Numbered from the stretch's first letter, positions 34,438-42,658 are shown. The stretch is 64,000 nt of DNA from an uncultured bacterium (GCA_900319365.1 ONOE01000003.1:97383-161382); one strand, 5' to 3'. Numbers and translations: made by a program. Notes: a model not told the origin generated them from the sequence alone.

Positions 34438-35262
34438 TTATTCTTTTACTCCGCCTTGCATAATATCATTTATAAAATACTTTTTACCGAGCAGAAATAC
34501 CCCGATGACGGGAACTGAACAAATAACGGCGCATCCAAGCAAATCTCCCCACAGGGTAATTTCTCTGAAACTCCCTTTGAATACCGCAAGCCCGACGGGC
34601 AAGGTGCGCATGGATTCAGTATTTGTAACAATCAAAGGCCACATAAAGCTGTTCCAGCTTGAAACAAACGTAAATATTGCAAGTGTTGCAATAACAGGCG
34701 TTGAGATAGGCAGAATTATTTTACAAAACATTGTGAAAATGTTACAGCCGTCAATTCTTGCGGATTCTTCCAAATCTTTCGGCAACCCTAAAAAATATTG
34801 CCTCATCATAAAAATTCCGAACCCCCCGAACAGCCCAGGTACAATTAATGCCTGATAGGTATTTATCCACCCCAGCTGCCTCATTATGAAAAACAGCGGG
34901 ATAATATTTACCTGCGGCGGAACAAGCATTGTTATAAGTACTATTAAAAATAATCCGTCACGAAATTTGAAATTGAGCCTTGCAAATGCATACCCTGCAA
35001 AAGCACAAAATAAAACCTGCCCGACAGTTGTAACAAGCGCTACAAATAAACTGTTAAAAAAATATTTCCACATCGGAATTTTTTCAAAAACGCTTACATA
35101 ATTATGGGTGGTTAGCGGAGTGTAAATTAATTTTCCTCCCTGATTAAATATTTCGCTGTTTGGGACAAACGATAAATTTAACATTGCCAAAAACGGGTAC
35201 AGCATGCTTATTGCAATAAGTATGAGAATGGAATATCCCAAAAATTTCCGCCAATTAAACAT
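34438..35262 (-). CDS. Carbohydrate ABC transporter permease (MalG/UgpE type)
   Basis: A 274-residue inner-membrane permease with six predicted segments. The EAA loop that contacts the ATPase reads EESARIDGCNIFTMFCKIILP near residues 180-200 (split here: EESARIDGCN then IFTMFCKIILP). Length and start (FLGYSILILIAISMLYPFLAML) match the MalG/UgpE/LacG group that pairs with a second permease and a sugar-binding protein. None of these partners is in the window, so it is an orphan here. The start ATG has no ribosome site; TATAAT lies six bases upstream, predicting a leaderless message. Confidence 0.88.
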   Translation of the reverse strand: MFNWRKFLGYSILILIAISMLYPFLAMLNLSFVPNSEIFNQGGKLIYTPLTTHNYVSVFEKIPMWKYFFNSLFVALVTTVGQVLFCAFAGYAFARLNFKFRDGLFLIVLITMLVPPQVNIIPLFFIMRQLGWINTYQALIVPGLFGGFGIFMMRQYFLGLPKDLEESARIDGCNIFTMFCKIILPISTPVIATLAIFTFVSSWNSFMWPLIVTNTESMRTLPVGLAVFKGSFREITLWGDLLGCAVICSVPVIGVFLLGKKYFINDIMQGGVKE

Positions 35263-35268
35263 AATATG

Positions 35269-35277
35269 ATTATAACA
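35269..35277 (-). promoter_or_regulatory. Extended -10 giving a predicted leaderless permease mRNA
   Basis: On the minus strand TGT TATAAT (35277 to 35269), exactly six bases ahead of the ATG at 35262. Confidence 0.6.
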
Positions 35278-35412
35278 TAACCTTATATAATATATATTTA
35301 TGTAAAAACCTTAAAAATCCCCCGAATAAAAACATGAAAACGTCGTGCAAATGCCTCTGTAGGTCAATTTTTAAGATAATGTTACAGAATGTTAAGAACA
35401 TGAATAAAAAAT

Positions 35413-35440
35413 TAAAGAACATGCGTAAACCTGCCGACAT
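35413..35440 (+). promoter_or_regulatory. FliA/sigma-28-like promoter box
   Basis: TAAAGAAC (35413-35420), a 12-base spacer and GCCGACAT (35433-35440), 40 bases before the ATG at 35481. Same spacing as at 572 and 36823. Confidence 0.45.
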
Positions 35441-35480
35441 GAATAATAACAAGAAAAAATGCACGAAAGGAAACAGAACT

Positions 35481-36611
35481 ATGGGAATGTCAGCATCACA
35501 AGCAAGGTTTTTAAGTTTAACCGCAAGAAAAAATAATGTTGAATTTGAAGGACAGCAAATCAACCAGCAGAGAACGACATTATCAAACGAATCGGCAAGT
35601 TATTACAGCGAATTATGTAATATGACCGTTCCTACTCCTCCGTCAATTGATGATTATACAAAAGTAAGCTATACATTCAACGATGGTGCGATGACAAATA
35701 CCCTGACTTCTTTGTTAGCAAAATCAAATGCGGCAGCAGATGATCAATATAAATATGTTGTTAACTATGTTGAACAATGGCAGGATGATTATGCAATCGT
35801 TGCAGCATCATCTAGCTTGGTTCAGGTTAACGACCCTGATAACCCTACCGAATTTAGAATCGGCAGTCAGATTTTAAGACAGGCAGGTAAAGCTCCCGCA
35901 GCCGGTACTGATGAATATTATGACTCATTAGATACAAACCAAAAAGACGCATTGCTCAAAAATGAAGCTTACTTAGAAAAAATGGCTCAAGAAAAAACGG
36001 GTTCTGATGATACTTTCTATGTAAGATACGTAAAAAATACCACAACAGGCAATTATGAACCGTACTTATATGCAAAAACAGAATTAACAAGCAAAGAAAA
36101 ATACAACAACAAGAACTTAGGTTCAATCCCTTGTTATTCACTCGGGTCAACAACTCAAACAAGAGAAATTTTGCACAAAGATGGATCTGTTGAAAAAGAT
36201 TCTTCAGGCAGATATGTTGCAATCACTATCAAACTTCAAAATGCTACGAAAGAAGTTAAATATACTGAAGATGATGATGAAGTTAAAGCAGGTACAGCAA
36301 AAGCAGGCGACGTTAAAACTCCCGCACAGGAAGAAGTTACCCGTACATATCAGTTAACAACAACAACAACAACTGATGAAGAAGCATACAACGATGCAAT
36401 GAACGAATACAACTATAAACAGCACGAATATGATCACAAAATTCAAGAAATCAACTCTAAATTGGAAATCGTTCAACAGCAAGATAAACAGTTAGAATTG
36501 AAATTGAAACAATTAGATACTGAGGAAAATGCAATATCTACCGAAATGGATGCTGTTAAGAAAGTTATTTCCAAAAACGTTGAATCTTCATTCAAAACAT
36601 TTAACGCTTAA
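35481..36611 (+). CDS. Hypothetical protein, MGMSASQARFLSLTARK family
   Basis: A 376-residue protein. The start at 35481 is chosen for AAAGGA upstream and because an earlier in-frame start (35334) would run through the promoter box. The N terminus MGMSASQARFLSLTARKNN is, as I recall, shared by a family of Gastranaerophilales proteins; NVEFEGQ follows at about residues 19-25. The central part is variable. Residues about 300-370 form a strong coiled coil (repeated Lys/Leu/Gln/Glu heptads) ending in VESSFKTF. No signal peptide. With its sigma-28-like promoter it may be a flagellum-associated or secreted coiled-coil protein, but no flagellar domain is recognised. Confidence 0.65.
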   Translation: MGMSASQARFLSLTARKNNVEFEGQQINQQRTTLSNESASYYSELCNMTVPTPPSIDDYTKVSYTFNDGAMTNTLTSLLAKSNAAADDQYKYVVNYVEQWQDDYAIVAASSSLVQVNDPDNPTEFRIGSQILRQAGKAPAAGTDEYYDSLDTNQKDALLKNEAYLEKMAQEKTGSDDTFYVRYVKNTTTGNYEPYLYAKTELTSKEKYNNKNLGSIPCYSLGSTTQTREILHKDGSVEKDSSGRYVAITIKLQNATKEVKYTEDDDEVKAGTAKAGDVKTPAQEEVTRTYQLTTTTTTDEEAYNDAMNEYNYKQHEYDHKIQEINSKLEIVQQQDKQLELKLKQLDTEENAISTEMDAVKKVISKNVESSFKTFNA

Positions 36612-36644
36612 TAAAAAAATTCGCAAAAGACTGTTTTATAAATT

Positions 36645-36676
36645 AAAAGACACCGGTTTTAAAAGGTGTCTTTTTT
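36645..36676 (+). terminator. Rho-independent terminator
   Basis: AAAAGACACC (36645-36654) pairs with GGTGTCTTTT (36665-36674) and runs into six T residues. Confidence 0.85.
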
Positions 36677-36822
36677 ATTATGTAAATAATGTTTTGGCAG
36701 GCATGTTTCAGGCTCTTTTGTGCCGAATTGGGGAAATGAAAATATAAAGTTTTGTAAACAGACTTAAAAGCTTATGCAGCAAGGTTTTATGTGTATTTTT
36801 GTAACAAAGTTACCTTTTTTGT

Positions 36823-36850
36823 TAAAGTTCATGCCCAAAAGTGTCGAAAA
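36823..36850 (+). promoter_or_regulatory. FliA/sigma-28-like promoter box
   Basis: TAAAGTTC (36823-36830), a 12-base spacer and GTCGAAAA (36843-36850). It lies 262 bases ahead of the ATG at 37113, so the leader would be long. Confidence 0.4.
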
Positions 36851-37112
36851 CATGACTATAGATAGAATATCTGTGTATAGAAAGGTCGCAATGACAAGAC
36901 ATTTTGTTAGAGGTAAACCGCAATAAATGATTTAAAAATCGACATTTGTAATATTTCTTTACATACTTAAAACATACGTTATATTTGAGCTTTGTATATA
37001 AAGTATATAAAAAGTAAATATTATAAGTCAATTTTTAAAAGGTAAATGTGTTTATAAATTTATAGTGAAATGAAAAGTAATAGTAATTCGAATAGAAGAA
37101 AGGATTAAGATT

Positions 37113-39599
37113 ATGAGTGGAGAACTGCAAGTGAGTGCAATCACCGTAAAATTAAACAACGGTCAGGAACTCAAAATGAAAAATGTCGGAGAAGTAGAAG
37201 AACTCCGAAAAGCAGGCAAGATTTCTAACGAAGATGCCAAAGAATACACCGCAATGTTTCAGGCAAAAACGGAAGAAGAAGGCAAAGGTACAACGGTTCA
37301 AAAAACCGAAGAACAACCTGATGATGCTCAAAAACGAGCTGCATCTGCCGATGCTCAGCAAAAAGCAATAGCTGAAACTGCGGCAGCAAAGAAAGCTGCA
37401 GAAGAACATGCTCAGGCTGCTGCCGATGCAAAACCTGAAGGCGAAAAAACAGAAGAAAAGAAATTAACTCCCGAAGAACAAAAAGTTCAGGACAAAGTTG
37501 ATACTTTGAAAGAAAATGGCGTAAAAGCAGGTACAATTGACATTACATCTCACGGTAACGGTACTTATACTGCTGATATCAATGCACCTACAGAAAAACA
37601 AACAAAAATTCGTAAAGCTGATGAAAAGAAAAGAATGGCTCGTTATTATGACGAAAAAGAAGGCAAATGGATTGAACAGGATGCCACCCATTCTGCAAAA
37701 GATGTTAAACATGAATTAAAAGCTAAGAGAAAAGAAATTAAACAGGACAGAAAAGAAGCTGAAAGACAGCAAAAAGCTCTTGTAAAAGAACAGGAACAAT
37801 TACAAAAAGAATTTGCTAAAGGCAAAATTTCAAAAGAACAATACGATGCAAGAACTGCCGAAAATCTTAAAGCTCAACAAGATGCAACTGCAAGATTTGA
37901 AGATGCAAAAGAAGAATATTCTCAAGTAAATCAAGCTTACAAAGCATCAAAAGGCAAAGGCATTCGTGGAGATAAAAAAGCTTATAACAGAAACGTAAAA
38001 GCAAACAACAGATTAGTCGACAGAGAAGTTTACTTTGATGAAGCTCAAGCAAAAGCTGCAAAAGCAACAAATTCAGGCAAAGATATCAAAGTTGCATCTC
38101 AAGATGATAAGGTTGTATTGCTCAGATTGAGTGAAACCGCTCAAAAACATATTGATGATAAAAACAGCTCACCTGAAGAAAAGGCTTTGTGGTCAGAACT
38201 TGCAGGAATGCTGAAAGATAAAGACGGCAAAGTATCTATGGATAAAGTAGATACAAGAAAAGTTCAGGATGCTTTAATCGACTTGACCGGCGGCGATATG
38301 AGATTAAATTATTCGGAACAGAAAATTATTTCAAAAGAAACCGGCTTGTCAATGTCTGATGTAAGACACGCATTCAAGACATTCGGATTTGAAGCTCCGA
38401 ACCCTGTAGGCAAACGAATTGTCAACGGGTTGAAAGAAGCAGCTCCGGCTGTTGCAATAATGGGTATGAGTTATCTGTTAACAAGATCTAAATCTCATGC
38501 GGAATCTCATTCCGAATCAAGTGATAGCGCAGATGCATATGCAGAACAAACCGTAAGAGATGAACAAACTGCTCATGCTCACGTTGAACGTAAAGGTCAA
38601 AAAATCGATTGGACCGCAAGCAACGGCGAAGAATACCATAAACGTATCGCAGGTGTAAGTGCTGATGATTATGCAACGGCAGTAGCCGAAGCAACCGCAA
38701 AAGCTCATGCTCACGCTGATGCATACGCTTCTGCAACGGCAGTAGCCGAAGCTGTAGCAAAATTATCACCTGCAGCATTGGTTGCATCTCCTCTGTTATT
38801 TTTTGCCGCAGGGTTCGCTAAGAAACCTGTTGAAATCGGTGCAACGGAAGCAGGCGCTACAACTCAAAAAATGGCTACTTATGTAGAAACATTCAAGAAA
38901 AATAAAAACAAAAACATCGGCAACCAGATTGTACAGATGGCAGGACAGATTACGGGCAACAAAGCTGTAGACAGAGCGTTGATTGTTGCAGTCCTGGATC
39001 AGGATATCGGTTCACAGAATACAATTCCGACAACAAGGGAACTTCGTAATGCGTTGGCTCACCTTGATGCAATTAAAACTTCGGTTGATGCGTTCCCGCC
39101 TAAACCTCAACCACAGCCGCAGCCTCAACCGCAGCCGCAACCGCAACCTCAGCCGCAACCTCAACCATGTATCGATGAAAAAGATGCTAATTCTAAATTG
39201 ATACCTATTCCGAAATACAGAACAGGCAACTGGTACATCGCAAGAGGTTACGTCGATGAAAACGGAAAACCGTTATCGGCAACAGATCTTCAAAGACTTC
39301 AAAAGGCTCTTGGTCAGGCTGATAACAGAATTTCCAAAGTCAAAGATGACGAAGGACGAAACAGATTGTCCCTTCCTGTAATAAATATCAACGGTAAAAT
39401 ATTCAAACCTGCAGATGATGCTTATGACAGAATCATGAGATTAAATTCTCGTGGAGGCGGCAGAGACAGAAGATATAATACTCAAAAACACGGTAATTTA
39501 TACAGACCTGTCGATTGCAATTCTAAACAACCGTTAGCAGGTTGGATGACCGAACAACAATACAACGAGTGGATGCTTTCTCACGGCCACAAAAACTAA
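37113..39599 (+). CDS. Large coiled-coil protein with Pro-Gln linker
   Basis: An 828-residue protein of unknown function. Residues 1-75 look globular and start MSGELQVSAITVKLNNGQEL. Residues about 75-330 are charged coiled coil (Lys/Glu/Gln/Ala). A hydrophobic segment (AVAIMGMSYLLT) near residue 450 and a second (AALVASPLLFFAAGFA) near 555 flank a His/Ser/Ala-rich part. At about residues 665-685 is a run of roughly ten Pro-Gln dipeptides (39105-39167), then a C-terminal domain of about 140 residues rich in Arg/Asn/Tyr that contains two WxxA/WMT-type aromatic patches. AGAAAGGA precedes the ATG. The Pro-Gln linker suggests an exposed spacer. Confidence 0.65.
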   Translation: MSGELQVSAITVKLNNGQELKMKNVGEVEELRKAGKISNEDAKEYTAMFQAKTEEEGKGTTVQKTEEQPDDAQKRAASADAQQKAIAETAAAKKAAEEHAQAAADAKPEGEKTEEKKLTPEEQKVQDKVDTLKENGVKAGTIDITSHGNGTYTADINAPTEKQTKIRKADEKKRMARYYDEKEGKWIEQDATHSAKDVKHELKAKRKEIKQDRKEAERQQKALVKEQEQLQKEFAKGKISKEQYDARTAENLKAQQDATARFEDAKEEYSQVNQAYKASKGKGIRGDKKAYNRNVKANNRLVDREVYFDEAQAKAAKATNSGKDIKVASQDDKVVLLRLSETAQKHIDDKNSSPEEKALWSELAGMLKDKDGKVSMDKVDTRKVQDALIDLTGGDMRLNYSEQKIISKETGLSMSDVRHAFKTFGFEAPNPVGKRIVNGLKEAAPAVAIMGMSYLLTRSKSHAESHSESSDSADAYAEQTVRDEQTAHAHVERKGQKIDWTASNGEEYHKRIAGVSADDYATAVAEATAKAHAHADAYASATAVAEAVAKLSPAALVASPLLFFAAGFAKKPVEIGATEAGATTQKMATYVETFKKNKNKNIGNQIVQMAGQITGNKAVDRALIVAVLDQDIGSQNTIPTTRELRNALAHLDAIKTSVDAFPPKPQPQPQPQPQPQPQPQPQPQPCIDEKDANSKLIPIPKYRTGNWYIARGYVDENGKPLSATDLQRLQKALGQADNRISKVKDDEGRNRLSLPVININGKIFKPADDAYDRIMRLNSRGGGRDRRYNTQKHGNLYRPVDCNSKQPLAGWMTEQQYNEWMLSHGHKN
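39105..39167 (+). repeat. Pro-Gln coding microsatellite
   Basis: In-frame alternation of CCN and CAR codons over 63 bases. The codon third positions vary, so it is not a pure DNA repeat; selection seems to act at the protein level. Confidence 0.8.
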
Positions 39600-39636
39600 T
39601 AAACAAATGACAGAACAATAATCTTAATCATGAATT

Positions 39637-39668
39637 GAGCGGATTTTTAAATAAAAGTCCGCTCTTTT
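39637..39668 (+). terminator. Rho-independent terminator after the 37113 gene
   Basis: GAGCGGATTTTT (39637-39648) pairs with AAAAGTCCGCTC (39653-39664) with one G-T, followed by TTTT. Confidence 0.75.
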
Positions 39669-39715
39669 CTTTTGAAATTATAATTATAAAATTTTTAATA
39701 TTATCCCAAAACATA

Positions 39716-39748
39716 GAAATCCTGCCGATATATCGGGCGGGAATTTCT
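39716..39748 (+). promoter_or_regulatory. Imperfect palindrome upstream of the ECF sigma gene
   Basis: GAAATCCTGCCGATA is an imperfect inverted copy of TATCGGGCGGGAATTTC, ending about 27 bases before the ATG at 39775. It could be an operator for autoregulation or a hairpin near the start; not distinguishable here. Confidence 0.3.
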
Positions 39749-39774
39749 TTTATCATTTTGTTGCGGGAAATATT

Positions 39775-40371
39775 ATGCCAAACAAACTTCTTTACAAAAA
39801 AATGAATACGCAGGAACTTGTCGTGCTTTCACAGCAGGACGATTTCAAAGCGTTGGAAGAACTTATTCGCAAAATCCAAAAAGATGTTTTTGCAACGTTA
39901 TCATATATGCTAAAAAGCAATGAAAATCTTTATGATTTGACGCAGGAGGTTTTATTAAAAGTTGCCAAAAATATTAAAAATCTGCAAAACCCCAAATGTT
40001 TCAACGGCTGGTTAAATCATATAATTACAAATTCTTACTATGACTATTTGCGAAAAACGAAGAAAAAGCCCGAAACGGTGTCTTTGGAGTATTCATGCCC
40101 TGCATTGAATTTAGATTTTCAAATAGAAATTCCCGATTCAAAAAACAAACCCATGGAAAAATGTATAACGGGCGAATGCGAACGCCGGATTAAAAAAGCC
40201 ATTCGAGGGCTGCCCGAAACTTTCCGTATTGCAATTGTTTTAAGAGAGTTTCAGGGTTTGAGCTATGAAGAAATAGCAAACACCACAAATTCAAGCATAG
40301 GAACCGTAAAATCAAGAATTTCCAGAGCAAGAATGAAATTGCAGGAAGCATTGAAAAACTACATAACATAA
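39775..40371 (+). CDS. ECF-family RNA polymerase sigma factor
   Basis: A 198-residue sigma-70 family factor with only regions 2 and 4. Region 2 covers about residues 30-95 (YDLTQEVLLKVAKNI, FNGWLNHIITNSYYDYLRK). Region 4 covers about residues 140-195 (LPETFRIAIVLREFQGLSYEE and the helix-turn-helix SSIGTVKSRISRARMKLQEAL). GGGAA precedes the ATG. It is followed by an anti-sigma gene 14 bases later, the standard regulatory pair. The signal and target promoters are unknown. Confidence 0.92.
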   Translation: MPNKLLYKKMNTQELVVLSQQDDFKALEELIRKIQKDVFATLSYMLKSNENLYDLTQEVLLKVAKNIKNLQNPKCFNGWLNHIITNSYYDYLRKTKKKPETVSLEYSCPALNLDFQIEIPDSKNKPMEKCITGECERRIKKAIRGLPETFRIAIVLREFQGLSYEEIANTTNSSIGTVKSRISRARMKLQEALKNYIT

Positions 40372-40385
40372 GGAGTAAAAATTAA

Positions 40386-40901
40386 ATGGATATAAATTTA
40401 ACTTGCAATCAGGTTTCGGCTTTGATGAATTTCTATATGGAAAACAGGCTAAACCCGGAGTTAAAAAACTGTATGGATATGCATTTGCAAAAATGCCCGA
40501 TTTGCCGCAAAAGGTTTCTTGAACTTGAAAATGCCCTTTCTCTCAGAAAGAAAAGGCAAAACAAAAATCTAAACACAATGTTCAATCGTGAACTTATTGC
40601 GAATTTGTCCGCCTACATCGATAATGAGCTTAATTCAGGCGATAATATCAAAATCAAAAAAATGACAATAACCAATCCCCAAACAAGAAAAAAGCTTGAA
40701 ACGATGTACAGGTTTCAAAAACTTTTGCATTCCGCTTATGAAAGAACAAAATCCGAAAATAAATTTGACTGCTCAAAAAATATAATTTCTGCGTTGAATA
40801 ACGGCACGGATTATACGACGACATTTTTTACCAAAATACTCATACTGTTTTGTACTCTGGTAATTGCAATAATTGCGGGGTTCATATACCTATATTTTTA
40901 A
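40386..40901 (+). CDS. Zinc-finger anti-sigma factor
   Basis: A 171-residue single-pass membrane protein. The N terminus carries a ZAS-type zinc motif: Cys near residue 7, then HLQKCPIC (H-x3-C-x2-C) near residues 33-40. A second, similar helical segment (IANLSAYIDNELN) near residue 74 lacks Cys. Residues about 145-170 form the membrane anchor (ILILFCTLVIAIIAGFIYLYF). It most likely holds the upstream ECF sigma at the membrane until a signal releases it. Its last four codons overlap the 3' end of a convergent gene by 12 bases. Confidence 0.85.
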   Translation: MDINLTCNQVSALMNFYMENRLNPELKNCMDMHLQKCPICRKRFLELENALSLRKKRQNKNLNTMFNRELIANLSAYIDNELNSGDNIKIKKMTITNPQTRKKLETMYRFQKLLHSAYERTKSENKFDCSKNIISALNNGTDYTTTFFTKILILFCTLVIAIIAGFIYLYF

Positions 40902-41528
40902 AGATCCGTGATTTATAAAAGCTTGCATTGCAGGCATTTGAGCGTATGGATTTTTCTTATCAACAGTTGTCTTTTGGGCAGGATAAGGATTTACGCTTAC
41001 CTGAGTTGTACCTTTTTGCATTTTTGCAAGTTGAGTTTGCTGTTTGTGAGATGCGTACATGTTTCTCAAAATCGGAGTAACGATGTTGCAAGAAATTATT
41101 GAGCCGACAAGGGTTGCCAGAACGCCCATACCGTTTTGGAATGAGGCAAAATCTGTTTTAACGTTTTTGGGTAAGCTTTTTGGCATGTTAAAACTAAACT
41201 GTCCGAGTTTTTTGCCAAACCCTAATTCTTTTATGATTTTGGGGGTGATTTTCCCGCATTTAACGGCTTTTGCCATCAGGGAAGTAACCCCTTGGGTAAT
41301 TGTATAGAATGACAAAATGTTTATCATTGCATCGGCAGCTTCCTGCGGGATCATAAACATTTTTTCTTTCTTGGGGATTTTATCGTTTATGGCAATCGCA
41401 AAAATTTGTGCGGCAGATGACATTATCCAACCGATTACTCCCGTATGGATAAGCATTTTTGCGGGAGCTTTTCCGTAATGATTAAATAAACTTACTTTTA
41501 AATTTTCAAACCAAGCAGGATTTGCCAT
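40890..41528 (-). CDS. Membrane-associated hypothetical protein
   Basis: A 212-residue protein with hydrophobic segments near residues 24-48 (MLIHTGVIGWIMSSAAQIFAI), 62-85 and 130-158 (GVLATLVGSIISCNIVTPIL). The C-terminal 50 residues are polar and Gln/Pro-rich. It starts at an ATG overlapping the stop of the upstream gene (TAATG), so the two are translationally coupled. No family is recognised. Confidence 0.55.
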   Translation of the reverse strand: MANPAWFENLKVSLFNHYGKAPAKMLIHTGVIGWIMSSAAQIFAIAINDKIPKKEKMFMIPQEAADAMINILSFYTITQGVTSLMAKAVKCGKITPKIIKELGFGKKLGQFSFNMPKSLPKNVKTDFASFQNGMGVLATLVGSIISCNIVTPILRNMYASHKQQTQLAKMQKGTTQVSVNPYPAQKTTVDKKNPYAQMPAMQAFINHGSLKI

Positions 41529-42229
41529 TATTGACCATCCTTTCTTTGATTTGCATTATTTTTTTGAAGTTCGTTTACTTTGTTTTGAATTAAATTAGAA
41601 AATTCGGGTTTCTTTGCTTCTTCGGCTTTTGGCTCGGGAGGAGTATTCAGAGGGTCGTTTCCTTTATTTTGTGCGGTATTTTTCTTCGCATCATTTTTCT
41701 TTACCACCCCTATAAATTTATTTGTAAGGAACTTGGTAAATGGCGCATCAATTGCAAAGTTTGTAATGAGCATTACGCCGAGCGCAAGGATAGTACCGAG
41801 CGCATTTTTATAATGTCCCAAACTCCTGTATGCAACTTTTGCTCTGTCAGGAGAGAAGAAAGTTTCCCACCATTTGTAAACATGATTTTTCTGAGGAACT
41901 TTGGTCATTTTTTCAATGGCTTTAATGGAAGCCCATCTTACCAGATAACCGGTTGAAGTTCCTGCAATAATTTTTGCTATTGTACGGGCTGCGGAGGTTT
42001 TTCGTGTTTCTTCATCTACTCTTTTGTTGCTCAAATCAATAAACGGCTGACTCATTAGGGCAGATACACCCAAGATTAATCTGTTTTCGGGCGAAGAAAT
42101 GTGCTCGCCAACCCATTTTATTCCTTTCAGGGCTTTTTTGTTGGCGATAGTAACCGACGGCACTTTGTTCCACACTCTGCGAAATGCCCGACTTACACTT
42201 GAACTATAATTTGTCGAAAGAATAGACAT
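41528..42229 (-). CDS. Membrane-associated hypothetical protein, coupled partner
   Basis: A 233-residue protein. The ATG at 42229 is preferred over a GTG at 42241 because GGTGA is suitably spaced. Hydrophobic stretches occur at about residues 48-62 (LILGVSALMSQPFI), 79-100 and 144-162 (ALGTILALGVMLITNFAI). The C-terminal 60 residues are Lys/Asn/Pro/Glu-rich and disordered. Together with the overlapping gene downstream it forms a two-gene unit with similar hydrophobic plans; they resemble in style the membrane protein at 7123. Function unknown. Confidence 0.55.
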   Translation of the reverse strand: MSILSTNYSSSVSRAFRRVWNKVPSVTIANKKALKGIKWVGEHISSPENRLILGVSALMSQPFIDLSNKRVDEETRKTSAARTIAKIIAGTSTGYLVRWASIKAIEKMTKVPQKNHVYKWWETFFSPDRAKVAYRSLGHYKNALGTILALGVMLITNFAIDAPFTKFLTNKFIGVVKKNDAKKNTAQNKGNDPLNTPPEPKAEEAKKPEFSNLIQNKVNELQKNNANQRKDGQ

Positions 42230-42441
42230 ACACACGTTCACCCATGAATATAAAATATTTTTTGTACAAATTATTGCTATTTTAGCGAATTTGCTTTCAC
42301 AAAAGTTTACAAAATTCTATTTTTCCATGTCTGATAGGAAATTTCGCATAACACGGCGATTTTTCAAGATGACGTGGATTCATGTAAGTCGGGTTTGCTA
42401 TCCCGACAAATAAAGGTAAGTTAAGCAGTCAAGAACTGTAG

Positions 42442-42487
42442 CCCCTCTCCTGCCTTTCAGGCATCCTCTCCCCAAGGGGGCGAGGGG
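42442..42487. repeat. GC-rich nested palindrome
   Basis: CCCCTCTCC at the left and CGAGGGG at the right enclose TGCCT/AGGCA (42451-42455, 42459-42463) and CCTCTCCCC/GGGGGCGAGG (42465-42473, 42476-42485). Its base composition contrasts sharply with the AT-rich surroundings, as in dispersed palindromic elements. Confidence 0.5.
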
Positions 42488-42495
42488 AAAATATC

Positions 42496-42527
42496 GTCAT
42501 TCTGAGGCGGAGCCGAAGAATCGCCTT
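42496..42527 (+). repeat. Dispersed repeat unit (GTCATTCTGAG...AATCGCC type)
   Basis: Shares both ends with the copy at 15353-15382. The middle (GCGGAGCCGAAG) differs. Confidence 0.4.
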
Positions 42528-42544
42528 GCAAAACAGATAATAAT

Positions 42545-42574
42545 GGTGTGCCGTTAAGCGCACCCTACTTTTTT
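42545..42574 (+). terminator. Hairpin with T run in the palindrome cluster
   Basis: GGTGTGC (42545-42551) pairs with GCGCACC (42558-42564), one G-T, then CTAC and a T run. No plus-strand gene precedes it, so it may be part of a repeat rather than a working terminator. Confidence 0.35.
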
Positions 42575-42609
42575 AATTAATAGCGGTGCATTAGCATACG
42601 TACTCTACT

Positions 42610-42658
42610 TGTTACCAACTTATCCACTTATAAACTTATAAACTTATGAACTTATAAA
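42610..42658 (+). repeat. ACTTATAAACTTATAA-type short repeats
   Basis: Near-tandem units of about 10 bases: CTTATCCACTTATAAA, CTTATAAA, CTTATGAA, CTTATAAA. They are reverse complements of the units near 25190 and lie just after the glgC stop. Confidence 0.5.

Larger units (their letters stand above)
36612..37112. other. Gap with terminator, sigma-28-like box and long leader
   Basis: The gap contains the 36645-36676 terminator of the preceding gene and then about 430 bases of AT-rich sequence. A sigma-28-like box at 36823-36850 would give a leader of roughly 250 bases before the ATG at 37113. I see no ribosome-associated riboswitch consensus and no credible open frame. Confidence 0.6.

Noticed and set aside
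36850..37112. Riboswitch (for example cyclic-di-GMP type) in the long leader of the 37113 gene
   Set aside because: No recognisable conserved core or expression-platform hairpin was found; the length may only reflect the promoter position.
39105..39167. Pro-Gln repeat considered as a slippage hotspot or phase-variation switch
   Set aside because: Codons vary at the third position, so there is no long pure DNA repeat to slip, and the frame is intact.
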